Position numbers and translations under genes: made by a program. Of a stretch of 64,000 nucleotides of DNA, positions 13,587-28,000 are shown piece by piece; within the stretch, counting starts at the first letter, position 1; each line of letters opens with the position of its first letter. The DNA is taken from positions 10,722,501 to 10,786,500 of the forward strand of contig WPIO01000001.1 in assembly GCA_009760855.2 (NCBI GenBank), read 5' to 3'. Source of the DNA: Cristatella mucedo. Its lineage: Eukaryota; Bryozoa; Phylactolaemata; Cristatellidae. The notes under the pieces are model-generated. The model was given only the letters and a program-made list of their open reading frames with translations. It had not been told where the DNA came from and ran no database searches.

Positions 13587-15996
13587 TTAGAGAAGCTGAA
13601 AAGTGAACAACTTGGCAAAGCTGTTTTTTATCTCCTGAAACCACTGCAAGCTAAGCCAAAACGAGGCAGGCAGCAGTGTGTGGTAGAATACGACTTACTG
13701 GGCTTGCTGGCAGGTCTGACACTGCTTGTGGTCTCCAGTGGCTTACTGGTCCCATACTCATTTGTTGCCGTTATACGGAACTGGTATTCACTGCCTTCGG
13801 CCAGCGGTGCCACGATTAAAGCCTGTTCTTGCAAACTCCCCACCGGCTTCCAAGGCACCCTGTTGGCTTCCTTGCACTCAACATTGTAGTTAATAACAGA
13901 GCTGCCACCATCGTCAGCAGGTGGCGACCATGTCAACTCAACACTTGTCCCGTCACTGACTTTGGTCTTGAGATCACGTGGAGGCGAAGGCACGTCGACA
14001 ACAAGGACGTGCAGATCCTCGGTGGCTTGTCCAAGTTCATTTTCCAAGGACAGCTGGTATGTCCCACTATCGACACGTCCTACAGACCGCAGGGACAAAG
14101 TAGCAGTGCTGTCTCCAGAGAATGTCTCCGCAGTAGGCTGATCTTTATTGGGCAGTGCATTGCTGTTGAAGCGCCACGAGACTGTCGGTTGTGGATAGGC
14201 AATAAAAAACGCTTGAAAGGTCTGAGAGCTGCCTGCATGCATGACGACTTTGTCAGATCCAGACCAGCTGACGCTACCAATAAGTGGAGTAACTAAAATT
14301 CAATTGCAGAGCGTTTGCTAGTCTCAGCGAATCACATATTCCAAGCCTAAATACCTGCACAGTGCTTTCCGAAACACGTGAATGAATAAAGAGAGTCATA
14401 CCTTCAAGGAACAACGTGGCAGTGGATTTGACTCCTTCAGCCACGGCAGTGTAAGTGGCTTCATCAGCTGCACTGACATCACTGATGCTCAGAGTGTGAG
14501 TACAGTCAGCCTGTGACATGGCATACTTTTCCGAAGGCTGTAGCAGCTTATCGTCCCTGTACCATTCAACGGCTGACGAGGCTAGTGAGGTTCGACAAGT
14601 GAAGGTGGCACTTTCGTGCAATTTCTCAATGATAACGTCCTCCAGTCCTTGTACGATAGCAGCCCGTGGTGCAGCTGAATCGTTATGCGCACAAGCATTT
14701 AGACCGTGTCACAGAAACAGAGAGAAACGTTCGGGCTTATGTATGCATTTGCAAGCAGGTCCTGCTCATGCATGCAAAAGCTCCTTCTATGCTGCTACAT
14801 GACAGAATATGTACATGGCACACAAATGTAGCAAAGGGGTCTGCCGGGTAGCCTCCTCTTCCCTTCTGTCTCCCTACAATTGGTTGGGGGGGGGCAAAGT
14901 CATGATTAAGCCCCATTTAAAAGAATCCTCTGACTATTTCTCGTTTCGTTGCTAAACTGTATGCACTAAAGAAACGATAGGCTGGCGACCATCATTTGCT
15001 GAGCATGCTCTCTGCCTATGGTCACACTCAATAGCGTCTTACAGTGATAAAGAACATATGCATTAGAATTGCCAGCCGGATTTACATTGTGCTTAAACCT
15101 GCAAATGAACATCATAGTCGTGATTTAAGAAAGAAAGACAAATCTGCTGCTATTGGAAGTTTATTTGTGACGTTGGCTAGGAGCAACAAGGGGGAGCTGA
15201 TACATATGCAACCCTATGGCTAATGCATGGAAGTACGGTTAAAATAACACACAGTAGTTGTAAACTACCTGGAGAAAGGTGGACGGATGCAAGCAGGAGT
15301 GACAGAAATAAAAACAGCAAATATTGATTGCCTAAAACCAATCCAGCCTATGCTGGTGAGAGGATAAGAAAAGCATATACACGAATTCGAAACGACAAAT
15401 ACAAACGGCTATTAGTGCAATAGGCACCCAAAGTGATGCACAGAGCAGCCAAAATGATCACAGGCACAATGACTAGCCACAGAGGGAGGAGCAGAATGAC
15501 TCCAAATAAACAAGGTTTACACGGGTTTTCGTACATCTTTTCTAAGCTTGGGAAGGTGGATAAAGAAATCAGAAGAACAACTTTAGCAAAAATCAGCCTG
15601 TCGATGAAAAGGTGTATTACTCGCATACAAAGGTGCTGTGGAATTCGCCGAGTAAAAACCAAATAGATATGTTTCCATGCCATTTTCCCGATACAATCCG
15701 AATGAGTCTTCCTAAATTAATGCAAATGGAGCTAGGATTCTAGACTGAATACAGGTAGTGAGAACGCCGGTGGCCACAGTGGTATGGAAAAGTGAATTTA
15801 ATGCCTAAGATCCCCATATCGTAATCGGGCTTCATTTGGAGATGTATACCAGAATGGCAGGTCTGTAGGTTAAGCCACACCGATTGACAATTGGGCACCA
15901 CATCACTGAAGTAAGACTTATTTGGTCCATGAGGGATTACTAGTTAAAAAATCACTCAAAACAACTTGGTGCACACATGCGCGCACACACGTGCGT

Positions 15997-16055
<59 letters not shown>

Positions 16056-19000
16056 GCCTGGACTCTTCTAGTTTCAGCAACTCAGTTGCTGTAATAGCTA
16101 AGGGTAAAGCCAACATACCTTTTTAACCCTACTCCCCATAGTTCAATAGCTCGAAGGAAATTATGCAGACTTCCACAGCACTGGTCAATAAAGAAACAGC
16201 AGCAAGACTGAATTTGAGGTAGTACTCTTTGATGAGTATTTATAACTGGTATCCAGTTGTGACATATTGAAGCATACTGTGTGGCAGAGAAAGCCTGCCT
16301 CTCAGGGGAGGGCATATGGATATCACAGGCCTTCAAACTCACTGTTCATGCGACATTTCAGCTGATGCAGTGCTCTAAAAGTTGACAGGCTACTCACCAA
16401 CAACTGAAAACGCAGCCGAAGACGTTTCTTCACCAAATATTGCTATGACCCTGCCCCTCTCAGCAGCTTGCACCTGATCCAATACCAGCTTATGTATCTT
16501 TCCCTCTGAGGTCATCACACGAGTTGGTGAGGGTATTACCTCTGCGTCGTTTAGTAGCCATTTTACCGGCACTCCAGCTATGGTGGTTTCACATTCAAAA
16601 ACGGCTGTTCCCTTTACCTTAACCTGCACATCCTGCAGGCCTCTGACAAACCGATGCTAAAAGAGAAAAATTTCCCGGAGGTCAACAGCTGGCAATATGT
16701 CTGCTGTCGAAAGTAGTCTCACGGTTGCTATAAGGACTAACTAGCATTCAACCGTTACACTTCATTCACATTCAGCACAGACGGCGACCAAAACCAACGT
16801 CTCTGCGGCAGCAAGGACCAAAAACTACCGACGACGTAGGCTGTCCGAGCGAACCTACCTCGCCGAGTTGAGTGACGATGTCACGAGACAACGGTAGGTC
16901 AGTTTTAACCTCAGGCTGCACTCTTCTTGTGTGGTGGGTCGATATTTCAGAGACTGGCATAACAGCTTCACTTACACTAGACTGCTGCATATCCTGTTGT
17001 TCTGCTTCCTCCTGCACAGGTGCTTCAAACGCTACTGTCACGTGCTCGAGCAAATGCTAAAACGACATATGTGACATGCACACAATGATACAGGCAATGA
17101 AGAAACGTAAAGAAAATAAAGGCAGATACTTTTTTCCACTACATTCCAAAATCAGTATTTGCAGCCATTCCAGTAGAAAGGAGAAGTTGCATAGATACTA
17201 AATTTCAGCATAGCAAACCCAGTTTCAATCCCAAAGGCTAACAGGAAATATGATTCATTAACATACAGAAAGTGTTGTGAAAGCTGTTCGGGCTCAGCTC
17301 ATAATATGCAAGTCGGCAGTTATATCAACCATTAGTATTTTTCATCGATGGTTTTGCTTAGCCGATAGCAGAAGGATACCAACATCCTGCAATGTAGCAG
17401 CATTGAGTTTTTGCAAGCATCTCTATAAAAAATTTATGATCATCTTCCCCTGTCATATTATTATATGCCAAGGAGATGTGCCTACAGGTGTTGCATACTG
17501 TAAATAAAGCTCTTATACAACCAGGCATTCGAACATGCATATATTCAGTCACTCAAATAAAATTCTACAAAGTATGAGACAGCTGAAGCAGATGTGCAGA
17601 TATGAACCACTCAATACCGTGGGTTAGAATGTGTGCATGAGTGTGTGTGTGCGAACTCATATTGGAATGCTTATGTGTGAAATTAATGCACGAGTGAGAG
17701 TTATATGACAAAGAAGACTCAGATAGAATCACTTTGCATTATTTCAAGTCCAAACAAAGTCTTCAATGTTAAATTTCAGGTAGCTCGAAGTTGCTCATAA
17801 ATGCTATCTAATTAACCAGCAAAGATAGCACATGCCCCACTACAACACGTCACGTTTGTATAGCACCCTCAGAGAACTCAACATCTTTCTAGACACTTTA
17901 CTTGACTAGGCGTAGTCTAAGCAAGAAGGATGTACGTATACAAGAGGCTTTTGGTCAACGAGAGAGAGCTATAGCATACATATCGTAGCGTACATATCCA
18001 CACTTACATCAAGCATTTTTTCTCGGCAAGCTACTTGTAAAAGTGCAATCAGGGGCAACAATGTTAGCAAAGCAGCAGATCGTGAGCCCATTAATAGTGT
18101 GCATTGCATTCAGTCTCTGTCTGTCTGCTTTTCTCTGTTCTTATAATCTGGCACCTTTCTCTCTCTCTCTCTCTCTCTCTCCATGAAACTGCTTTTACTC
18201 CCTCTTCCTTGCTCTCACAATTTGTCTGCACTTCCCTCTTTTTCAATCCTCCATCTCTCTGTGCTGTCGCAGAGGCACGTGCACACGAGCCAGGCTACAC
18301 AACAACTCAATACACAAATGCACATACAATCCGAAAATCACGTGACACGACCCAAGTAAACAGGCACCTGGTTTCTGCCTACCATCACGAAATTATCTGG
18401 TACATGCTTCACCATATTCTCAGCTTCTTGGTTTTCGACATTTTTTAGCTTCACGCCAATCTCATGAACCTCTTTTGGCTTGACCACCATTTCGACCGCC
18501 TTTAGATTCACTGTCTCACCAGCAGCTTCTTCAACCTGAGCCTTAACCGTATGCCTAAAAAGATACAAAAAATTAAATGTTGCATTTCTACCGATTCTCA
18601 CAAGACAATATCAATCAGACGTCCTCTATGCTAGCACATGCATTTTGGGAATCGCAGTCCAAATGCTCCGGCTATTTGAATGCAGTGCTTACATCCCATA
18701 AGGTCGACCTGCTCCCAAAGTAGCTGCTCCCATAACCAGAGCACAATACTTAAGTCCCAAGGAAAAAACACCTAATTTGACACATTTGCAGCTGGCTAAT
18801 TCCAAGAAAGTAGCAGCCTTAACGATCGGTTAAGGTACCGGTAATGAAGCAACCTAGCTCAGAAATAAGATGCTCCCTCTTCACGACTCAGAGTACAGGG
18901 TTCGAGCCCTGCAGTGGGTGATCCTTTATTGCCCAATGCAAGTGGTGGTGATAGTCGTTAAGGCTCTTCTACTGCTACATAAACGAGGCTGTTGAATAGG

Positions 19001-22000
19001 CTAGCTTTTTAAAATTTCAGTGGAAAGCATGGAGCCGAGAATATGCACAGGCCACTACATCTATTACGACCGGACCTCGGACAAGCGAGAGACAAAGGAA
19101 GCAACTTACGCTTTCTTCAGCTGTGCAAGCCAATCCTCGGCCTCCTTTGCATTCTTAGTGACGAATATTGTGGCAGGGCTTGACTCGGTGCCATGCTCGT
19201 TTGAGATAGTCACTGTGTATGTACCGGCATCAGTGGATTTTACATCTGAAGCAAATGAAATGGAATGAGCACGGATAGTGACACTGCTTCTATATGAGAA
19301 GTGGTGAGTGACAGCTTCACCGCTAAAGCTATAAGGGAATTGCAGTGGCTCAGTTGCCCCCAGTAGGAGTGATAACGGCAGCAAGAGCTGGGTAACTCGC
19401 AAAAAGATACATATAAAAAACAGTAAATCGCCACATGCGTTTTCTCCACCAAGGCTATATCTGCAAAGGTTCGGAAATTTCAAATGTCAGTCAAGCACAC
19501 GAATGGTGAGATATCAGAAACTGGTGACATATGGCACACAGTTAATTACCAGACGGCACAGTTAATTGCAGGCTGAAAATATCCCAGGACAAACAGCTCC
19601 ATGTAAATGGAGTAAATGGTTCCAGTAAATGGCTTGATGTCGAGTGTGCTGCAAACTGAATGCTAAAGACTGGAATTGCTATGTCCTAACTGCACTGCAT
19701 ATTCGGAAAAGTGAAGCAGGAAAGCAGATAGACTCATAATTGTCAAAATACAGCAAACATCCGTATAATTCATGGTGTCGAGTGTTACCCAGTTGAGCAT
19801 TAACAATGTCGAATGTGATCACAACAGCAGTTAAAGCAGCATTACACACAAACCACATACTACTACTGCAGTATTTACAACAAAGCAAGTGTGATGAAAG
19901 CAAAAATAATTAGCCTTTTTTGCCATCTCCACATGCAGACGGTGCAAGCATTAAGGAATGCCCCGAAGTCGATCACTGTGCAGAACCGATTGATTGAGTC
20001 CTCGGGCTGTGACCACTTACGAAGATTGCTATTGAATGTCTGAATCCATCCAAGCACCGAGTACACGCACCTATGCAAATAAGGGAGGCCCAAGAATTGC
20101 CATTACCGTTTATTTGGAAGACGTGCTCGTCTTGCTCGCTGTCATACAATATGGACAAGTGTTGCTCATCCTTCTTGAACACCGTCTTGCCTTTTGTCAG
20201 CTCGACAGTCGGTGCAGGTGTACCGGCCACGCGACAGCTGAAGACTGCAGTCTGGCCTATTCAAGCATACAAACGAGTTTGGTTGATTTCGGATGCATGC
20301 TGCCCTAGTATCGCGACTAGTTGAGCAGATAGAACGAAAAATGTATGCAGATTGTGCCAATGCAGACATGCAAAGCCTCAGGTGTCTAATACGGCTGGGC
20401 AGCATTACTTTCAGTGTACCGAGGGATTAACCATGACTAAACTGACAGAGCAGCAAACGGTATCCAACTGCCAAATGCCTCTGGAACCTTGCAGTTGAAG
20501 GGAGCCACGACTAGAACAAGGCAATCCCGGATGCCAAACTCCCGCTTGCATGCCAGGCTTGAAAGATCAAAATAGCAATAAGGAACTTCAGCTTGATCAC
20601 TATTTTCTGAAAGTAAATGCAGTAGACTATTGAAATACAGGGACGATTGAGGACGTGATTTTCAACAAGGTCACTAATAACATGAAATTTCGGATGGTGA
20701 GCCAGTGAAGTTGTCGACAGTAGATCCAGAAACATTTTTTATTTGAACTCGCCTTGACAAACTAACTTCTCCCACTTACAGTTAGACCAAGGTGTAGCAA
20801 CATATCCCCAATAATGTCTTATTGCGGCTGTGCATCAGCCGTAGCTATAAGGTTTCACAGCTTCATTCTTGTAGATTGGTCAGACTGTAGCTGGATATTA
20901 GTTTTGCAGCAGTAAGTGCATTGCCAACATTGAAGCAGATAATTAGCAGATAAAAAGGGCAACAACAAATGGACCAGGCTTGCAAGCTCCTATCATGAGA
21001 GCAGCGCAAACTGGAACTGACATCTAATTAGCAGGAGTTCTCTCAAACCTTCAAGGACTGTACACTTGATTGGCTTTGTCACAAACTTAGGTGCACTTCC
21101 GGCAACCGCCAGCAAGGTCGCTGATACGGCCTGGCCACAGACGTTTTCAGCAACCACTTCAATTTTCCCTGACTGCTCCGGTTTCACGTCACTGATGCTC
21201 AACCTGTGGCAACGTTGATTCTCGGCGATGGTGATGGTGATTGTGTCACTTGGCACCAGCTCCGTACCGCTCAGCAGCCATTTGACGGTGGGTAAAGGAA
21301 CGCCAGAGACCTCGCAAGTCAGCGATATCAACGAGCCCACAGCGCACGAGCACGCCTGTGGCTGCACCGTGAAGACAGGCGGTTGAAGTGCTGCAGCGAC
21401 CAAAGCGAGGTAATCACTCTTTAGCAAATTGGCAAGCCTCAATGCTGTAATGTAATGTAATGTATCTCTATCTGTAATTCCACAAAGCCACACACACTAC
21501 CTGGGTGTTGTGCTGAAAAGTTTTGCATAGCCTACTTGAAACCTAAGTGGCTTTCGGTATGCATTCGGTGGCCAATAGACTTCATCTCATGCAACAATGA
21601 GAAAGTGAGAAGAATAGCTGAGTCAGGGGAACAGTTGAGGTAGTGAGTAGCCTGAAAGTAGTACACAGTATGCCAGCACATCAGACACAACCGATAAGCA
21701 CCCATTCTCACGCAACTTGGCAGCTGACTTTGAGCTGACTACCAATTTTCGATAACAGCCCACCAAGGCTTTTTCTTGCACTCACCAATGACCCTGACAT
21801 CCCCTTGTGACGATGCCGTTCCGGCTTCGTTGGTTGCTCTAATGCTGTACATGCCAGCGTCTTCTAGTCGAACGGTCGTGAAGATGAGCTGGCACGTGCC
21901 CTGCTCTCTGACCGCATGCCGGCTCCTATCGTCCAGCACGATGTCGGCCCTGTCCTTCAACCAGACCACTTCCGGTTGTGGGTTGCCGGACACTTCGGCC

Positions 22001-25000
22001 AGGAGGGTCAGCAAGCTGCCTTCGAGCACCTCTGTGATGCTCTGCAGCTTCCTGGTGATCTTAGGCAAGCTCTTCTTGACTGCAAGGAGAGCGATGAGGG
22101 CCATGGACGAATGGCCAAGGCCAAGGACATTTGGGCGAGCATCCGAGCAGTGTACCAGGCACACCGGCAGGTCTTCTCAGCCAGCTGCCACTGGTGGTTC
22201 AGCTGCGCAGCCGGGTGCAAACGACAGCGGCTGAAGCGCCGTCGATAGAAAATAGAGTGCCGGCAAGATCACGAGTGTGCTCGCACCTTCGACTGACACC
22301 TCGACCGCCGACACTGCCATGCCGAGCTCGTTTTCGACGACTACCCTGTACATGCCGGCGTCGGTGCTTGTTGCATTAGCTATGCTCAACGCACACAGCA
22401 TCTCCGTGCGGTAGTCTTTCTGGCTGACCCGGTTCCTGAGAAGCGCAATATCGACCGGTTCACTTCCGTGATACCTGCAAAAGGAACGAGCGAACGTCAT
22501 GCCAAAGACATGTGAGACGGCACAGGCCCGATGCAACTGGTTCACGTGGTGACAGCACAATGGTGACCAGCAAGAGCTTTCTTTTGGAGCCAAATCTATG
22601 CTCATCTGTTCGCTTGACTTCGAGCAGTTAGGGGAGACAAAACAAAGCAAATGAAATCGCCAAGGAGTGCTACACAGCTTTCAGAGGCAGCGCCAATACT
22701 AAAATATGACCAGGAATAGTGGTCACTCATGTAAGGAGTGCACACACATAGTAAAACAGAGGGAAATCAAGCTAAATATAAGCTTGATTCATAAGATTTT
22801 GCTCAGGGCCACAATGAACTACCGTCACATGCAACTGCTGCAAAAGTGCAAGAAAATGAGTGGACATAGCCAGAATGAGTGAGAATTCAGAAAAGTGGGA
22901 GAGAAGGAAATGTGAGGGAAGATATGCCTGCTGCAACAGGACAGTCAAACTCAGGCTGCCGGGTGATACGAGTGGCACTGTATATTGTGGCAACAGCAGT
23001 TTTTAATGCGAGCGGCATCAGAGCATTGTGATACAATCGAAACGAAAAACTATACCAGCAGATAAGAGCTGACTATTTACAAACCATGTGACAGAAGGAT
23101 GGGGTATTCCATGCACAGCACAGTTGAGGTGTAAAGTGGCACCCTCTTTGACGCTGATAGTCTCTATGAGAGCCAGAATCTGTGGCGCAGTCTTGGTTTC
23201 TATAAAGAAAGAAGATATGTAGGTAAGACCATATTCGTAAGTCCCTCTGTGCACACGTGTTCACAGAGGCACAGCTGAACAGCCTGCCTAGTGGGTCATT
23301 CACTCACCCACCCACCCACACATCTATCTACTCACTCATATGCATGCACGAACACACAAACGCATGCACAGACAAAGACACACACACACACTCACACACA
23401 CATGCACACACACACATATACATCCGCATACATAGGCACACAGCTGCACAAGGCTCTGGGAAGAACTTGAAATTAAAACGGCCGGTAGCCAAATCTAGGA
23501 AAAATAAAAAGTAGCAACACTCTGGGGCTGCTATTCATTATAAAGACTCGTGACGCCTATGGTCAATTTAAAAGTGAACGAACCTGCAACTTCCACTTTG
23601 CAAATATGTTCTGCAGAGCCAGCATCATTTGTAGCAACGCAACGGTATGTTCCTGCATCGTTGGGTGTTGCATTACGCAGCACCAGGAGGCAATCGTCGT
23701 CCCTCCTGAGAATCGTTGCGCTCTTTCCTGATATTATCTGCTTGTCATTCTTGTACCATGTGACCTCAGGTCTTGGGATGCCTGTTACAGATCCTTTTAG
23801 AATGACCTCTTTGTCCTCGGTCACAACCTAAACAACGAAAACGCCGACCAGGAATTATTGATGTGTAGCCATCTTCTGCAATTTACTAATACGATTCTGT
23901 CTTAGCTTTGCCTTTAATCTTACTGCATCTTCGAATACTGCAGTAAACCTTGGACGCTCAGAGACCTGCTTATTCTTGAGTAGCAAAGGTGAATCGCTGG
24001 GCTGACATTTCTTGTCCATTGACTCTGGCAATGTACAAATACACCACAGATAAAACACCGCTTCATATATTATTACTAAATCAAGCAAGCATATGAGAAC
24101 AGCGAGACATTTTGATAGGAAGCCCGAAAGAAACATAAATATGCTCACGACAGGGTGCGCAAAGCTAGCAACGATCGTGCTTCACAAAATTTAGTTCAAA
24201 ACAACATTATTTTTATGCAGCACCATAAATGATTGCTCTTTTTACAGACAGTGTAAGTCGGACACAGGTCACAGGGTAGGCGATTAAAGGTGCCAACGTA
24301 CATGCAAACAAATTGCTAGTGACGAAACACACGCAAGAGGATTTTAATTTGTACACAAGTTGCACCTTGAATCTACTGGTGGCTATCTATATATCTGCAT
24401 CTTTCCTCAGAGGAAAAGTGTCCAAAACCAGTGGGGCCACAGTGACAAAACGGGCGTGCTGCAGTGCACCAAGGGGAGCCACCAAAACTCCACGCAATAC
24501 TGGAAGCAATTTTGATGCAAGTTAAAAGCACTACTGCTTAACGGCAGGTCCCACATTTTCTAGCATACATAGTATAATAACAGAGCCATTCAAACTGACA
24601 CAGCAGCAGGCATTAACCATTCACCTAGCACGTTTACACAGCAGGGAACGAATAGCTTAAGATCCAGTGTTGAGTTCAATGAGATGCACATGTAAAGACT
24701 CTGAACATGAAAAATAAATAAATGAAAAGTTGAAAAAATAGCCGGAGCACGGTGAAATGCAATGAGATAAGACAGCCTGAAAAGCAATGCTCTGAATAAC
24801 TCAAAGCAAGTGGGACAGAAGTGAGGCCTCAGTAGAGCAGAGAGATCCGGCCATTCGTGAGAATTTGTTTCAACTAGTGTGTGTACTAGCCACAATCATT
24901 GACAACAAATTACCTAAAACTAATGGGCTTACCATGAAATGACAGCTGAGACCCTGTGGCCAGTGACATCAGTAATGAAAAAATGTAATCATAGTGGTGG

Positions 25001-28000
25001 GCTAAACTGCAGCATCCCTAATTGGATGACAGTGGAAGTCCCTATATTTATTGTGGACATAAACAATGTGGCACCGGAGCAGTGGCTCAAAGCAACAGAT
25101 GGGAAAATCTGTAAGACGTCAATTGGAATCCATAGAAAAACAAGACACCACGGCAGCAGCCACTTGCACAAGCAGCCTCAGGTGGGGTATGATACCGAAA
25201 ATATGACAGCTGGACAGAGCAACCACACTTCAGCAGACATGGGTTCACCAGTGCCTGGTCAGGGACAAAAACAAATGTCCTACTTTCAACAATTAGATGA
25301 ATAGAGCTGCTAAGCTTTCCAGCACCGTTCGACAGCTGGCACAAGTAGCGGCCACTGTCCTCAACACAGCAGTTCTTCACTTCGAGGCAGTACGTCGTGT
25401 AGTATTCTTCAATGTGGTACTTGCTGCTATCCTCGAGCTGGCACATTTCCTTGCCTCGCTTAATGAACCAATGAGCTATATCAAAGGGCGATGTGCATAC
25501 AAGTGATTCCCGAGAGACGCAAACAGTATGTAATACGCTATAGCAGCCGTCAGATACTAACCTGTTGGCTGAGGAGCACCTGTGGCCACAATGATGAACT
25601 GTGCCGTCTCGCCGGCCGACACTTTTGCACTGGCCTTCGTGGGCTTGACCAGTGACGGTTTGACGGAAGCAAATTCAACACTTTCAGCTTCGATCACCTC
25701 ATCAAACTCGATCCCATTTTTAGCGGTCGCAGTGACCTCTGGCCTTGCAAGATCAGTAACCAGGGCACCGTCGAAGAGAGGCAGCAAGCTAGCCCGGCGA
25801 CTTTTCGGCTCTTCTAAAGCAGTCGTTCTTTCCACCAGCTCGTCCGGTAACTCCATGGCCAGCACTGACTCCGGTTTAAAGTCGCCTGGAAGTTCCACTT
25901 GCTTTTTAAAGTCCAATGTTATCACGTCATCGGCAGCAAGGATTGGCTCCACATGGCCACCATAATCTGCTTCACTTTCACTTTCCGAGTAGCCTAAACA
26001 GACGTCAACATTAAATGCATACATAAATTGTATCTGCAGCTGACAAGGAAGAAAGCAGTGCAATGTGGAGCATTAGCACAGTTTCCCGGAGACTCAAAAA
26101 GTACTAACAGACAATTGATTTTGGCGATAATGGGTTATCGTGATTGGCCTAAGATTCCCAGTTTAATGGGTTAAAGTACAGGGGTGAGGCATAACTTCGT
26201 TGTGGGCGACTTAGGGCAATGATGTGAGTGGGCCAAGATATACTTACAAGGCTGTATAAATAATAATAAGTGCTACAGTCTAGGATCTAAAGGAAGCTTT
26301 AAAAAAGGATTGTTTTAGTAGCATGACTGAGGGCGACAGTCTTTCAACGCTTACCAGTGACGAAAAGATGAGCCGTGCTCTGAGAAAAACCGTAAACGTT
26401 CTCGGCAATGGCGATGTACTCTCCTTCGTCTTCAGCCACGGTGCAATATATTTCGAGGTAGTGTTGGCCATTTTCTTCGAAAATGGCATGTCGGTCATCG
26501 TCCTCTATGACGTCTCCGAAATGGGTCCACACTACCTCGTCTACGTCGTCAGATATGGCAGCCATAAATACCGCATCGTCTCCTTCTCTAACCTAAGCGA
26601 ATTGACAGGAGGGTGTCCACCAAAGTCGTGCAAAAAATGTGCCAAATAGTAGGGATATGATAACTGCAGGTACTAGGCAGCACGAGCTGCAAAACAAGCC
26701 AAGTTAGTACCCACTGAAATTATTAGAGCTCGTACCTCCAGGTTGGATAGCCCCAGCAGAAACTTGGGAGCTTTGTCATCTTGTCGAACAATTGTCTCTG
26801 AACCATCTGGACCTATGACCTGCACTTCAGGCACCGGTGACGTTGAAGTAGCTGCCGTGGCTCTCGTGCCTAAGGTTATTGGTTCCTGTACTTCCCGATC
26901 CCGTTGTGGCTCTGGTGACACATCACAAAGTAACGCATGAGTAATTCAACGAATATAACGGCAAGCACTCAAGCTGTTTTGACTGCTTCTACGAATGTAG
27001 AAATGCGATGGGGCATGTGGCAAAATACCGTGTGCATGGATGGCACAGCTAGGGTCACAAGTAGCTTAGAGGTCGAGTCTGGGAGCAGTTCAAACAACTT
27101 TGGAAAACAATAGCTCTACGTGACTAGCACTTCAGTGTTTACAACCAAGTTAACTGTATTTTTGTAATTCCATTAACTAAGAAATTAAATAAAGAAGCTG
27201 CAAGATCCGTCTTTCCACGATTGGCTTCAATTTTCTCAAAGAATGGAAAAAGAAGAATATAGCAAGTACCTGTGACTGCAAGCCTCGTTGCAGACTTAAT
27301 AGTTCCAGTGTCATTGGTGACCTGGCAAATATAAACACAGTCTCCGTCGTCACGGATGATATCTCGTATCTCCAGATTCGTCGTGTCGACCATGGTAGTG
27401 ATTGAATACTTCTGGGAATCCTCCAGTAGTACTCCATTAGCTAGCCATGTGACATCAGCATCCTCTTCACTGGCAAAGCGACAGGTGAGAATAGCAGTCT
27501 CATGCACTTCAACGTCCACAGGACCTTGTGGAGTTGACGTGAATGATGGTGGAGAGGAGAACACAATCAGATGGCCACTTGCTGTTGCCTCTCCATGCTC
27601 ATTGCTCAGAAGAACTGAGTAGGGTCCAAGGTCGTCGCGACTAATATCTTTGATTGAAAGCTCGGACGTGCAACCAGTGGTTTGTAATCTGAAAAACATT
27701 GAGCAGGCAATTTCAGGCCACATGCCAATTATTGCTTGACTTCCTTTGGCCTGTCAGTCATTTTTGTGCACTATCTTAATCATGGCTTCCAGCTGTAGCT
27801 GACCGCTGGGAACTAGAGTGCACACCGATCACATACCTATAGCGATCATTCGGAAAGATTAACACGTCATTTAGGTACCACTCAACGTCCGGTGCCGGTA
27901 CCCCTTCGAAACTGCATGTTATCTCCACCTTGGTGCCAAGACTCACTTGGATCCGTTTGGCTGGTCCATGTGTGAATGCAGGCATGCTGCCTGTATCTAA

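Larger units (their letters stand above)
12844..13698. other. Intron 33/34
   Basis: It holds a LINE tail and a TA/GA microsatellite; nothing else is seen. Confidence 0.78.
17057..18367. other. Intron 29/30
   Basis: It holds the second hairpin repeat and a CT tract. No gene is seen. Confidence 0.75.
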
